In this document: one piece after another, positions 8,413 through 16,827 of the stretch
Position numbering within the stretch: position 1 is the stretch's first letter
How the letters are laid out: each line of letters begins with the position of its first letter
From: Pseudideonella sakaiensis
Lineage (GTDB): Bacteria; Pseudomonadota; Gammaproteobacteria; Burkholderiales; Burkholderiaceae_C
NCBI RefSeq assembly: GCF_001293525.1
Contig: NZ_BBYR01000065.1
Coordinates: 1 to 64,000, forward strand
DNA: 64,000 bases
Reading direction: 5' to 3'
Made by a program: the position numbers and the translations under genes
The notes under the pieces: model-generated
What the model was told of the DNA's origin: nothing
Databases searched by the model: none
What the model saw: the letters and a program-made list of their open reading frames with translations, nothing else

Positions 8413-9246
8413 TCAGGCGCGGGCGGCAGTGCCGGCGTCGGGCAGGTCGGCCTCGGTCTCGATGCGGCCGAGCGCCTCGGCGGCACGCTGCAGCGCCGGC
8501 AGCAGCCGCAGCGCCTTGTCGGGCGTCAGCCGCATCACCGGCGCCTGCGCGGCGACGCAGAGGTTGCTGCGCCCCTCGGCGGACGGCACCAGCACCGCGA
8601 CGCAGACCAGGCCGGGCAGGAACTCCTCGTCGTCGATCGCGTAGCCGTCGCGCTTGACGCGCCGCACCTCGTCCTCGAGCCGCTCGAAGGACGTGATGGT
8701 CTTGCCGGTGTAGGCGGTCAGCGGCGCGTGCGCGAGCAGGCGCTGGCGCTGTGCCGGCGTGAACTGGCTGAGCAGGATCTTGCCGCTGGCCGAGCAGTGC
8801 ACGGGCACGCGCGAGCCCGGCTGCAGGTAGAAGCGCAGCGGGGCAACGGTCTCCACGCGGTCGAGGTAGACGACCTCGCTGCCGGCCAGCGCCGTCAGGT
8901 TGCAGCTCTCGCCCACCTCCTCCACCAGGTGGCGCAGCACGGCATGCCGCGCGCCGTGGCGGGTGCCGTGCAGCAGCAGGTGCTCCGCGAGCCGGCGCAG
9001 CCGCACGCCGGTGCCGTAGTGGCGGCCATCGCCCTCGCGCTGCAGCAGGCCCGAGGCCTCGAGCTGCTGCAGCATGCGGTGCACGCTCGGCTTGGGCCAG
9101 CCGGTCTGCTCGACCAGGTCCTGCAGCGCGAAGGGGCGCTGGTACTGCGCGATCACCTCCAGCAGCGCAAACAGGCGCAGGGCCGGGGTCTCGCCCGGTG
9201 CGTCGGCCGTGTCGCCGGCGCCGGGCAGGGGGTGCAGCGTGCTCAT
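8413..9246 (-). CDS. IclR-family transcriptional regulator, divergent from xsc
   Basis: A 277-aa IclR protein: winged helix at about residues 25-85 (recognition helix [12 protein letters not shown]) followed by the effector domain. The ATG at 9246 has AGGA eight bases upstream and is preferred over the ATG three codons earlier, which has no room for a ribosome site. The core [10 protein letters not shown] plus VYLDRVET closely matches the SauR-like regulator at 4826. The 152-bp space to xsc contains a good sigma-70 promoter. It most likely controls xsc-pta and perhaps its own strand, including the cobS/cobT-like pair. Confidence 0.88.
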   Translation of the reverse strand: MSTLHPLPGAGDTADAPGETPALRLFALLEVIAQYQRPFALQDLVEQTGWPKPSVHRMLQQLEASGLLQREGDGRHYGTGVRLRRLAEHLLLHGTRHGARHAVLRHLVEEVGESCNLTALAGSEVVYLDRVETVAPLRFYLQPGSRVPVHCSASGKILLSQFTPAQRQRLLAHAPLTAYTGKTITSFERLEDEVRRVKRDGYAIDDEEFLPGLVCVAVLVPSAEGRSNLCVAAQAPVMRLTPDKALRLLPALQRAAEALGRIETEADLPDAGTAARA

Positions 9247-9309
9247 GGCGGCCATCCTAGCCGAAATCCATGAATCGAGACAATCCGTATCGAAAGAAGA
9301 GATTTGCTG

Positions 9310-9338
9310 TTGACCTGCCGCGCCGGGGACGCTAGATT
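9310..9338 (+). promoter_or_regulatory. Sigma-70 promoter of xsc
   Basis: A TTGACC box at 9310-9315 and a TAGATT box at 9333-9338 are separated by exactly 17 bases, which is close to the sigma-70 consensus in an otherwise very GC-rich background. The likely transcription start falls near 9345, leaving a leader of about 55 bases before the xsc ATG at 9399. Imperfect inverted repeats flank it (TCGA arms around 9275-9291, and a GC-rich pair around 9341-9371); either could be the IclR operator, but this was judged by eye. Confidence 0.55.
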
Positions 9339-9398
9339 TCGCTCCGCAACGCGTTTTTCGGAACGCAGCGTCCCGTTCAACCCCTCCGGAGACCAGCC

Positions 9399-11210
9399 AT
9401 GAGCCCCACCCCCGAGCGCAGCGTCGTCAGCGGCGTGCAGAAGATGACCCCGTCCGAGGCCTTCGTCGAGACGATGGTCGCCAACGACGTGAAGCACATC
9501 TTCGGCATCATGGGCTCGGCCTTCATGGATGCGATGGACATCTTCGCGCCGGCCGGCATCACGCTGATCCCGGTGGTGCACGAGCAGGGCGCCGCCCACA
9601 TGGCCGACGGCTACGCCCGCGCCAGCGGCCGCCACGGCGTCGTGATCGGCCAGAACGGCCCCGGCATCAGCAACTGCGTGACCGCGATCGCGGCCGCCTA
9701 CTGGGCGCACAGCCCGGTGGTGATGATCACGCCCGAGACCGGCACCATGGGCATGGGCCTGGGCGGCTTCCAGGAAGCCAACCAGCTGCCGATGTTCCAG
9801 GAGTTCACCAAGTACCAGGGCCACGTGGTCAACCCGAAGCGCATGGCCGAGTTCACCGCGCGCTGCTTCGACCGCGCGATGAGCGAGATGGGCCCGACCC
9901 AGCTCAACATCCCGCGCGACTACTTCTACGGCGAGATCACCTGCGAGATCCCGAAGCCGATGCGCGTCGAGCGCGGCAGCGGCGGCGAGAACAGCCTGAA
10001 GGCCGCGGTCGAGCTGCTGGCCGGCGCGAAGTTCCCGGTCATCCTGTCCGGCGGCGGCGTGGTGATGGGCGATGCGGTCGAGGAGTGCAAGGCGCTGGCC
10101 GAGCGCCTGGGTGCGCCGGTGTGCAACGGCTACCTGCGCAACGACAGCTTCCCGGCCAGCCACCCGCTGTGGGCCGGCCCGCTCGGCTACCAGGGCTCGA
10201 AGGCGGCGATGAAGCTGATCAGCCAGGCCGACGTGGTGATCGCGCTCGGCTCGCGCATGGGCCCCTTCGGCACCCTGCCCCAGCACGGCATGGACTACTG
10301 GCCGAAGGAGGCGAAGATCATCCAGGTCGAGGCCGACCACACCAACCTCGGGCTGGTGAAGAAGATCCACGTCGGCATCCACGGCGACGCGAAGGCGGTG
10401 GCCAAGGCGCTGGTCGCGGCGCTGGCCGGCCGCACGCTGGCCTGCGACGCCACGCAGGCCGAGCGCGCGCAGAAGATCGCCGCCGAGAAGGCCGCGTGGG
10501 AAGAGGAGCTGTCGGCCTGGACCCACGAGCGTGACCCCTACAGCCTCGACATGATCGAGGAGGCCAAGGGCGAGAAGACCTTCAACGGCGGCCGCTACCT
10601 GCACCCGCGCCAGGTGCTGCGCGAGCTCGAGAAGGCCATGCCGCCGCGCGCGATGGTCTCGACCGACATCGGCAACATCAACGCGGTGTCGAACAGCTAC
10701 CTGCGCTTCGAGGAGCCGCGCAGCTTCTTCGCGCCGATGAGCTTCGGCAACTGCGGCTACTCGCTGCCGACGATGATCGGCGCCAAGCTGGCCTGCCCCG
10801 AGCGGCCGGCCATCGCCTACGCGGGCGACGGCGCCTGGGCCATGAGCATGGTGGAGATCATGACGGCCGTGCGGCACGACATCCCGGTGACCGCGGTGGT
10901 GTTCCACAACCGCCAGTGGGGCGCCGAGAAGAAGAACCAGGTCGACTTCTACAACCGCCGCTTCGTGGCCGGCGAGCTGGAGAGCCCGAGCTTCGCGGAC
11001 ATCGCGAAGAGCATGGGCGCCGAAGGCATCGTCGTCGACGACATCGAGCAGGTGGGTGCCGCGCTGAAGAAGGCGGTGGACCTGCAGATGAACCAGCGCA
11101 AGACCTGCGTGATCGAGATCATGTGCACCCGCGAGCTGGGCGACCCCTTCCGCCGCGATGCGCTGGCCAAGCCCGTGCGTCATCTCGACAAGTACAAAGA
11201 CTTTGTTTGA
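9399..11210 (+). CDS. xsc: Sulfoacetaldehyde acetyltransferase
   Basis: A 603-aa thiamine-diphosphate enzyme with all three expected domains. The N-terminal PYR domain has the catalytic glutamate E62 in HEQGAAHMADGYA, and the C-terminal PP domain has GDG at 476-478 and a downstream asparagine (FHNRQWG) forming the ThDP/Mg motif. Segments such as FGIMGSAFMDAMDIF and TPETGTMGMGLGGFQEANQ are specific to Xsc rather than acetolactate synthase. It phosphorolyses sulfoacetaldehyde to acetyl phosphate and sulfite in the cytoplasm. The length is normal for the family. A pta gene follows on the same strand after a 227-bp repeat-containing gap, and the sulfite would be taken up by the SoeABC-like enzyme encoded at 23.7-28.3 kb. 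Confidence 0.96.
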   Translation: MSPTPERSVVSGVQKMTPSEAFVETMVANDVKHIFGIMGSAFMDAMDIFAPAGITLIPVVHEQGAAHMADGYARASGRHGVVIGQNGPGISNCVTAIAAAYWAHSPVVMITPETGTMGMGLGGFQEANQLPMFQEFTKYQGHVVNPKRMAEFTARCFDRAMSEMGPTQLNIPRDYFYGEITCEIPKPMRVERGSGGENSLKAAVELLAGAKFPVILSGGGVVMGDAVEECKALAERLGAPVCNGYLRNDSFPASHPLWAGPLGYQGSKAAMKLISQADVVIALGSRMGPFGTLPQHGMDYWPKEAKIIQVEADHTNLGLVKKIHVGIHGDAKAVAKALVAALAGRTLACDATQAERAQKIAAEKAAWEEELSAWTHERDPYSLDMIEEAKGEKTFNGGRYLHPRQVLRELEKAMPPRAMVSTDIGNINAVSNSYLRFEEPRSFFAPMSFGNCGYSLPTMIGAKLACPERPAIAYAGDGAWAMSMVEIMTAVRHDIPVTAVVFHNRQWGAEKKNQVDFYNRRFVAGELESPSFADIAKSMGAEGIVVDDIEQVGAALKKAVDLQMNQRKTCVIEIMCTRELGDPFRRDALAKPVRHLDKYKDFV

Positions 11211-11408
11211 CCCCCCCCGGAGCGCCTGACGGCGCTCCCCCCCAGGGGGGCGCCGCCTATGGACCGGCGGAGCCGGATCCATGGCGGCTGCTTGGTCCCC
11301 CCCGGAGCGCCTGACGGCGCACCCCCCAGGGGGCGCCGCCGATGGACCGGCGGAGCCGGATCCATGGCGGCTGCTGGGTCCCCCCCCGGAGCGACGGACG
11401 GCTGCTGG
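11211..11408. repeat. Tandem hairpin-forming (REP-like) repeat between xsc and pta
   Basis: Two nearly identical units (11211-11296, 86 bp; 11297-11379, 83 bp) and a truncated third (11380-11408) begin immediately after the xsc stop codon. Each full unit contains a perfect inverted repeat (GAGCGCC-TGAC-GGCGCTC in copy 1), a C-run facing a G-run, and a second stem built on CCGGC-GGA-GCCGG inside ATGGA...ATCCAT. The units differ mainly in the length of the C and G runs. There is no T tract, so this is not a classical intrinsic terminator; it may act as an mRNA 3'-end stabiliser or attenuator between xsc and pta. Confidence 0.85.
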
Positions 11409-11437
11409 ATTGCATGAGTTGACGACGAGGAGGACGC

Positions 11438-12343
11438 ATGGGGCATCCGCGGCTGGATGAGCTGGTGGCGCGGGCGCGGGTGGCGGCGGGGGACGCGCCG
11501 CCGCGGCTGGCGCTGGTGTGGCCCTGCGACGCGCTGGCGGCCGAGGCGGCGCAGGCGATCGCCGACGCCGGGATCGCGCGGCCGGTGCTGTTCGGGCCGG
11601 CGGCGCGGCTGGGCGCGCTGGCCGGGCGCTTCGAGCACGTGGACACGCCGGACGAGCCGGCCGCCGCGGCGCGGGCCGCGGTGCTCGCGGCGCGCGAGGG
11701 CCGCGTGGCCGCGCTGATGAAGGGCTCGCTGCACACCGACGAGCTGATGTCGGCCGTGGTCGCGCGCGACACCGGCCTGCGCGGCGCACGGCGCATCAGC
11801 CACGTCTTCCTGTTCGACCTGCCGCGCTACCCGAAGCTGCTCGCGCTGGCCGACTGCGTGGTCAACATCGCGCCGGACCTGAAGACCAAGCAGCACATCC
11901 TCGCGAACGCGCTGGACCTGCTGCGGGCGCTGGGCACGGCGGCGCCGAAGGTCGGCATCGTGACGGCGGTGGAGACGGTGAACCCGGCCATCCCGGCGAC
12001 GCTCGATGCGCGCGAGCTGGTGGCGCTGGCCGACGCGGGCGAATTCGGCGCCGCGATCGTCGAGGGCCCGTTCGGCTTCGACAACGCCTACAGCGCCGAG
12101 GCGGCGCGCATCAAGGGGCTGTCGTCGCGCGTGGCCGGCGACGCCGACCTGCTGCTGATGCCGGACCTGAATGCCGGCAACATGCTCTACAAGAGCTTCG
12201 TCTACGTCGCCGGCGGCGACTGCGCCGGCCTGGTGCTGGGCGCGCGGGTGCCGATCGTGCTGACCTCGCGCGCCGACTCGGCGCAGGCGCGGCTGGCCTC
12301 GGCGGCGCTGGCGGTGCTGACGTCGACGGGCGGCGCGGGCTGA
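11438..12343 (+). CDS. pta: Phosphate acetyltransferase of the sulfoacetaldehyde pathway
   Basis: A 301-aa member of the phosphate acetyl/butyryl-transferase family. It would convert the acetyl phosphate made by Xsc to acetyl-CoA. The family features ALMKGSLHTDELM (near residue 90), RRISHVFLFDLP and the C-terminal LMPDLNAGNMLYKSF plus GLVLGARVPIVLTSRADS are all present. An AGGAGG ribosome site lies five bases before the ATG. It is the short, single-domain type that accompanies xsc in sulfonate degraders, not the long housekeeping Pta. The REP-like repeat separates it from xsc, so its expression may be uncoupled in part from that gene. Confidence 0.92.
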   Translation: MGHPRLDELVARARVAAGDAPPRLALVWPCDALAAEAAQAIADAGIARPVLFGPAARLGALAGRFEHVDTPDEPAAAARAAVLAAREGRVAALMKGSLHTDELMSAVVARDTGLRGARRISHVFLFDLPRYPKLLALADCVVNIAPDLKTKQHILANALDLLRALGTAAPKVGIVTAVETVNPAIPATLDARELVALADAGEFGAAIVEGPFGFDNAYSAEAARIKGLSSRVAGDADLLLMPDLNAGNMLYKSFVYVAGGDCAGLVLGARVPIVLTSRADSAQARLASAALAVLTSTGGAG

Positions 12344-12556
12344 CCCGCGGCGGTGCGAGGCCGTCCCGGGCCCGGCGTCCGACCGGCCGGTGCGCGCTGC
12401 GGGCGGGTGCGACGCGGGCGGATCACCCTCGCCCGAACCCGACCCCAGGGCAAACCCTGATCTCCGAGGCCCCTGCGGGCACATCCGGTTCGCGGCATCC
12501 CGCGTAAGGCACCCCAGACGCCTCCTGGCCCTGTCCCGTTGCCGGGGGAGCGTCCC

Positions 12557-12578
12557 TGATCGGCCTTCACCGCGATCA
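12557..12578. repeat. Inverted repeat upstream of the DUF4331 gene
   Basis: Perfect six-base arms TGATCG and CGATCA are separated by ten bases, 37 bp before the ATG at 12616. The spacing of about 16 bp centre to centre would fit a dimeric regulator, but no regulator gene is adjacent. The rest of the 272-bp gap between pta and this gene shows no other clear element. Confidence 0.3.
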
Positions 12579-12615
12579 GCCGAGCCAACGAGCCACGACA
12601 CCCAGGAGAGCCCCC

Positions 12616-14172
12616 ATGAGTCCCACCGACGCAGGCCGCCGTCTGCTCCTTTCGTCCGCGTGCCTGGCGATCGCTGCCGCCTGCGGCAGCGCCCTCGCCT
12701 CCAGCCACCGCGAGGCCCCCTCGATCACGACGACGCCGAAGGTCGACGCGACCGACTTCTATCTGTTCAAGAGCTACGAGGCGGGCCGCGACGGCTACGT
12801 CACGATGATCGCGAACTACCTGCCGCTGCAGGACCCGTACGGCGGGCCGAACTATTTCGCGCTGGATCCGAACGCGCTGTACGAGATTCACATCGACAAC
12901 AACGGCGACGCGAAGGAAGACATCACCTTCCAGTTCCGGTTCAAGAACAACTTCAAGGGCATCACGCTGCCGATCGGCGGCAAGAACGTGGCCATCCCGC
13001 TGGTGCAGGCCGGCCAGGTGGCCGGTGCGAACGCCGTCGCGAACTCGGCGGTGCTGAACGTGAACGAGCAGTTCAGCGTCAGCATCGTGCGGGGCGACCG
13101 CCGTGCCGGCACCAGCGCCGCGATCACCAACGCCACGGGCGGCTCGGCGACCTTCGACAAGCCGGTCGACAACATCGGGGTGAAGACCATCCCGGACTAT
13201 GCCGGCTACGCGGCCAGGCACGTCTACAACGTCGCGATCCCGGGCTGCGCCCAGCCCGGCAAGGTCTTCGTGGGCCAGCGCAAGGACCCGTTCGCGGTCA
13301 ACCTGGGCACCATCTTCGACCTGGTGAACGCGCCGGTGTCGGTGATCACCGATCCGTCGCTGATCAACGCGGCGCCGAACACGATCGACAACAAGAACGT
13401 CACGACGCTGGCCCTGGAAGTGCACCAGAGCTGCCTGACCGCCGGCAGCGAGACGGTGATCGGCGGCTGGACCACGGCCAGCCTGCGCCAGGGCTCGCTG
13501 CTCGACCCGTCGCCGCGGAAGGGCCACCAGACGGCGGCACGCTCCGGCGGCGCCTGGACCCAGGTGTCGCGCCTGGGCATGCCGCTGGTCAACGAGGTCG
13601 TCATCGGCCTGCCGGACAAGGACAGGTTCAATGCGTCCAAGCCGGTCAACGACGGTGCGAACTTCGCCGACTACGTCACCAACCCGACGCTGCCGCGCCT
13701 GCTCGAGATCGCGCTCGGCTTGCCCGAAGGCGGCCTGGCGCCGAAGAACGCCGGGCGCAACGACCTGGTGACCACCTTCCTGACCGGCATCGCCGGGGTG
13801 AACAAGCCGGCCAACGTGGTGGCGTCGGAGATGCTGCGGCTGAACACCGCGATCCCCGCGGTGGCCTTCGCCCAGCAGAACCGGCTGGGCATCGTGGGTA
13901 ACCTGCTGGCCAAGGGCAGCGATAACGCCGGCTTCCCGAACGGACGGCGTCCGAAGGACGACGTGGTCGACATCGCGCTGGTGGCGGTGGCCGGCGGCCT
14001 GTGCGTGGCCAACGGCGACAACAACGCGCTGGGCTTCGGCGCCGAGTGCCGGCCCTCGGCGGTGCCGCTGGGCAACGCCGTGTTCGGCCTGCACGACGCC
14101 GTGGACCAGGCGGTGGTGCCGCTGCTGCCGGGCTTCCCCTACCTGAACACGCCGCTGCCGGGCAGCCGGTGA
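12616..14172 (+). CDS. DUF4331 family secreted protein
   Basis: A 518-aa protein with a cleavable signal peptide (hydrophobic segment about residues 9-27, cleavage after ALA). The mature protein begins with SSHREAPSI and TPKVDATDFYLFKSYE, the hallmark of DUF4331, a family of exported proteins of unknown function. GGAGAG precedes the ATG. It starts an operon with a small lipoprotein (10-bp gap), a TPR protein and a HupE/UreJ-like membrane protein. Related clusters combine the same DUF4331, TPR and HupE-like parts, so the four products probably act together at the cell envelope. The biochemical role is unknown. Confidence 0.9.
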   Translation: MSPTDAGRRLLLSSACLAIAAACGSALASSHREAPSITTTPKVDATDFYLFKSYEAGRDGYVTMIANYLPLQDPYGGPNYFALDPNALYEIHIDNNGDAKEDITFQFRFKNNFKGITLPIGGKNVAIPLVQAGQVAGANAVANSAVLNVNEQFSVSIVRGDRRAGTSAAITNATGGSATFDKPVDNIGVKTIPDYAGYAARHVYNVAIPGCAQPGKVFVGQRKDPFAVNLGTIFDLVNAPVSVITDPSLINAAPNTIDNKNVTTLALEVHQSCLTAGSETVIGGWTTASLRQGSLLDPSPRKGHQTAARSGGAWTQVSRLGMPLVNEVVIGLPDKDRFNASKPVNDGANFADYVTNPTLPRLLEIALGLPEGGLAPKNAGRNDLVTTFLTGIAGVNKPANVVASEMLRLNTAIPAVAFAQQNRLGIVGNLLAKGSDNAGFPNGRRPKDDVVDIALVAVAGGLCVANGDNNALGFGAECRPSAVPLGNAVFGLHDAVDQAVVPLLPGFPYLNTPLPGSR

Positions 14173-14182
14173 GGAGCAGGCC

Positions 14183-14458
14183 ATGAAGCGAAGCCTCCCC
14201 CTCGTGTTTGCCAGCGTGGTCCTGCTGAGCGCCTGTGGCGGCGGCGACGGCGGCGAGCCGGCGCCCGCGCCGCCGACCAGCGCGCCGCCTCCCCCGGCCA
14301 CCGGCATGGTCCCCGAGAGCATTGGCGGCTCGGTCGCCCAGTTCGTCGGCTACCTGCTGGCCCTGGTGCCGATGGCCAACGAGACCGGCGAAGCGCTGGA
14401 CGTGTCGGCCGTGACGCCGCCACTCAGCGAGACGGCCGAACCGGCGGCCCTGCCGTGA
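14183..14458 (+). CDS. Small lipoprotein in the DUF4331-HupE operon
   Basis: A 91-aa product with a clear lipoprotein signal: the hydrophobic segment ends in the lipobox LLSAC, with the modified cysteine at about residue 17, followed by a glycine- and proline-rich linker of about 25 residues and a short tail with one hydrophobic stretch (VAQFVGYLLALVP). GAGGAG lies upstream of the ATG. The stop overlaps the GTG start of the TPR gene by four bases (GTGA), so translation is coupled. The family was not recognised. Confidence 0.75.
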   Translation: MKRSLPLVFASVVLLSACGGGDGGEPAPAPPTSAPPPPATGMVPESIGGSVAQFVGYLLALVPMANETGEALDVSAVTPPLSETAEPAALP

Positions 14459-15630
14459 GCACCGCGGGCCGCCCCGGCCCGCACCGGCGGTGGGCCGTCG
14501 CCGTCGCGCTGTTCGCGGCGGCGGCAGCCTGCGCACAGCCGGTGCGCCCGGCCTCCGACCAGGAGGTCGTGGAACGCCTGCCTGGCGGTGGCAAGGGCCG
14601 CGCCGAGGAGCGCGCCCTGCGCCGCCAGTGGGCGAACGCGCCCGGCGACCCGCGGCTCGCGCTGGCGCTGGCCCGGCGCGACCTCGACCAGGCCCGCGAT
14701 CAGGGCGAGCCGCGCTTCGCCGGCCGCGCGATGGCTGCGCTGCAGCCCTGGCGCGATGCGGAGGATGCGCCGGCGGACATCGTGCTGATGCTGGCGACCG
14801 TCGAACAGTACCTGCACGACTTCGACGGCGCCGCCGTCCGCCTCGAACGGCTGCTGCAGCGGGATCCGAGGCAGGCCCAGGCCTGGCTGACGCTGGCGAC
14901 GATCCGCCGCGTGCAGGGCCGCTACGCGGCCTCGGACGCGGCCTGCCGCTCGCTGGCCGGCGCCGGTGCCGCCTTCCACGCACGCGCCTGCGAAGCCGAG
15001 AACCTGAGCCTGCGCGGCCAGCATGCCCCGGCGCGCAGCCAGCTGCAGCGCCTGCTGTCCCCGAACGATCTGCCGCCGGGCACCCGGACCTGGCTGCTGA
15101 CGACACAAGCCGAGGCCGAGCTGCGCGCCGGCCGGCCAAGCGAGGCGGAACGGGCGTTCCGCGAGGCGCTGGCCGGGCTGCCGGACGAGTACACGCGCAT
15201 CGCCTATGCCGACTTCCTGCTCGACCAGCGGCGCCCGGCCGAGGTCGCGCCGCTGCTGCGATCGCTGCCGCGCAGCGAGGCGGTGCTGCTGCGCCTGGCG
15301 ATCGCGGCGGCACGCGGCGGCGCCTCCGGCGAGCAGCCGGACATCGCCGAACTGCGCGCCCGCATGGCCCAGGCCGCGCTGCGCCCGGACGCACGGACCA
15401 CCCATGCGCGCGAACAGGCGCTGTACCTCGGCGAGGTGCAGCGCGATCCGCAGGGCGCGCTGGCCGCGGCCCGCGCGAACGTCGCGCTGCAGCGCGAGCC
15501 GATCGACCTGCTGCTGCTGGCGCGCGCCGCGCGCGCGGCCGGCGATGCCGACGCGCTCGCGCTGGCGCGCCGCCTGCGCGACGACACCGGCCTGCACGAT
15601 GCCCGGCTCGACGCCGTGCTGGCACCATGA
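14455..15630 (+). CDS. Tetratricopeptide-repeat protein of the DUF4331-HupE operon
   Basis: A 391-aa protein starting at a GTG that overlaps the previous stop. The N-terminus (VAVALFAAAAACAQ) is a signal peptide or lipobox-like signal, so the protein is exported. The rest is alpha-helical, alanine- and arginine-rich, with repeated degenerate TPR helices from about residue 60 to 330 (for example LATVEQYLHDFDGAAVRLERLL and the pairs around residues 150 and 220). TPR scaffolds usually mediate protein contacts, here perhaps between the DUF4331 protein and the membrane partner. Its stop overlaps the next start (ATGA). Confidence 0.8.
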   Translation: MSTAGRPGPHRRWAVAVALFAAAAACAQPVRPASDQEVVERLPGGGKGRAEERALRRQWANAPGDPRLALALARRDLDQARDQGEPRFAGRAMAALQPWRDAEDAPADIVLMLATVEQYLHDFDGAAVRLERLLQRDPRQAQAWLTLATIRRVQGRYAASDAACRSLAGAGAAFHARACEAENLSLRGQHAPARSQLQRLLSPNDLPPGTRTWLLTTQAEAELRAGRPSEAERAFREALAGLPDEYTRIAYADFLLDQRRPAEVAPLLRSLPRSEAVLLRLAIAAARGGASGEQPDIAELRARMAQAALRPDARTTHAREQALYLGEVQRDPQGALAAARANVALQREPIDLLLLARAARAAGDADALALARRLRDDTGLHDARLDAVLAP

Positions 15631-16775
15631 ACCGGCTCCTTCGAGCAGGCCTGGCCGCGCTGCTGTTCGGCCTGTCGGCGACCGCGGCGCAGGCCCACAA
15701 GGCGAGCGATGCCTACCTGCAGCTCGCACCCGCGGCCGACGGCGGCACGCGCTTGCGCGTCGACGTGGCGCTGCGCGACCTGGATGCGGCGGTCGACCTC
15801 GATGCCGACGCCGACGGCCGCCTGACCTGGGGTGAGGTGCGAACGGCCTGGCCGGCGATCGACGGCTACGTCCGGGGTCACGTGCAGATCGACGGCTGCC
15901 GTTTCGAGCCGCCGGAACCCGCGCTGGAACGACGCGCGGACGGCGTCTACGCCGTGCTCGACTACCGCGCCGCCTGCCGGTGGTCGGCGTCCGCGCCCGT
16001 GCGCTACACCTTGTTCGACGGTCTCGACCCGACCCACCGCGGCCTGCTCTCGGTGCGCGACGCCAGCGGCGCGGCGACCGCCGTGCGGCCGCTGGATCCG
16101 CAGCGCCCCGACAGCGCGGCGCCGCCTGCATTCGGTGCCACACCGGCCGAGGCCGGGCCGACCACCGCCTCCGCGGGCTTCGTGCGCGAGGGGGTGCACC
16201 ACATCGTCACCGGCTACGACCACGTGCTGTTCCTGATGTGCCTGCTGCTGCCGGCCGTGCTGCGCCGCACGCCCCAGGGCTGGCGGCCAGTCGAGCGCTT
16301 CGGGCAGGCGCTGTGGCCGGTCGTCGCCATCGTGACCGCCTTCACGCTGGCGCACAGCATCACGCTCGCGCTGGCGGCCCTGAAGCTGGCCTCGCTGCCA
16401 CCGGGCTTCATCGAGCCGGCCATCGCGGCCACGATCGTCGTCGCGGCCCTGGACAACGTCGTGCCGCTGTTCCGTGGCCGACGCGCCCTGGTCACCTTCC
16501 TGTTCGGCTTGATCCACGGCTTCGGCTTCGCCGGCGTGCTGGCCGAGCTCGACCTGCCGGCGGCGCACTTCGCCTGGGCCCTGCTGCAGTTCAACCTCGG
16601 CCTGGAGCTGGGCCAGCTGGCCATCGTGGCGATCGCGATCGGGCTGCTGTACGCTGCGCGGACCCGACGGGCCTACGTGCCCGTGGTGGTCCTGGGCGGC
16701 TCGGCGGTGGCGATCCTGATCGGCGCCGCCTGGTTCGTCGAACGGGTCACCGGCGGGGCCTGGATGCCGTTCTGA
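15627..16775 (+). CDS. HupE/UreJ_2 family membrane protein
   Basis: A 382-aa protein: signal peptide (cleavage after AQA), an extracytoplasmic domain of about 160 residues containing the calcium-binding-like DLDADADGRLTWGE, then six or seven membrane helices. The membrane part has the conserved motifs GVHHIVTGYDHVLFL, FTLAHSITLALAAL and GLIHGFGFAG. The histidine- and aspartate-rich first helix is shared with HupE/UreJ proteins, which are proposed nickel or cobalt permeases. The acidic EF-hand-like loop suggests that metal or calcium sensing is part of its role. It is the last gene of a four-gene operon, overlapping the TPR gene by four bases. The transport substrate is not known. Confidence 0.88.
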   Translation: MNRLLRAGLAALLFGLSATAAQAHKASDAYLQLAPAADGGTRLRVDVALRDLDAAVDLDADADGRLTWGEVRTAWPAIDGYVRGHVQIDGCRFEPPEPALERRADGVYAVLDYRAACRWSASAPVRYTLFDGLDPTHRGLLSVRDASGAATAVRPLDPQRPDSAAPPAFGATPAEAGPTTASAGFVREGVHHIVTGYDHVLFLMCLLLPAVLRRTPQGWRPVERFGQALWPVVAIVTAFTLAHSITLALAALKLASLPPGFIEPAIAATIVVAALDNVVPLFRGRRALVTFLFGLIHGFGFAGVLAELDLPAAHFAWALLQFNLGLELGQLAIVAIAIGLLYAARTRRAYVPVVVLGGSAVAILIGAAWFVERVTGGAWMPF

Positions 16776-16827
16776 CCGGCCGCGATCCGTGGCCTCTCTC
16801 AGGTCACGCTCGCAGCCCTGGGGGCCC

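Noticed and set aside
9399-11210. Acetolactate synthase instead of Xsc
   Set aside because: Xsc-specific segments are present and the neighbour is pta, not ilvN or ilvC.
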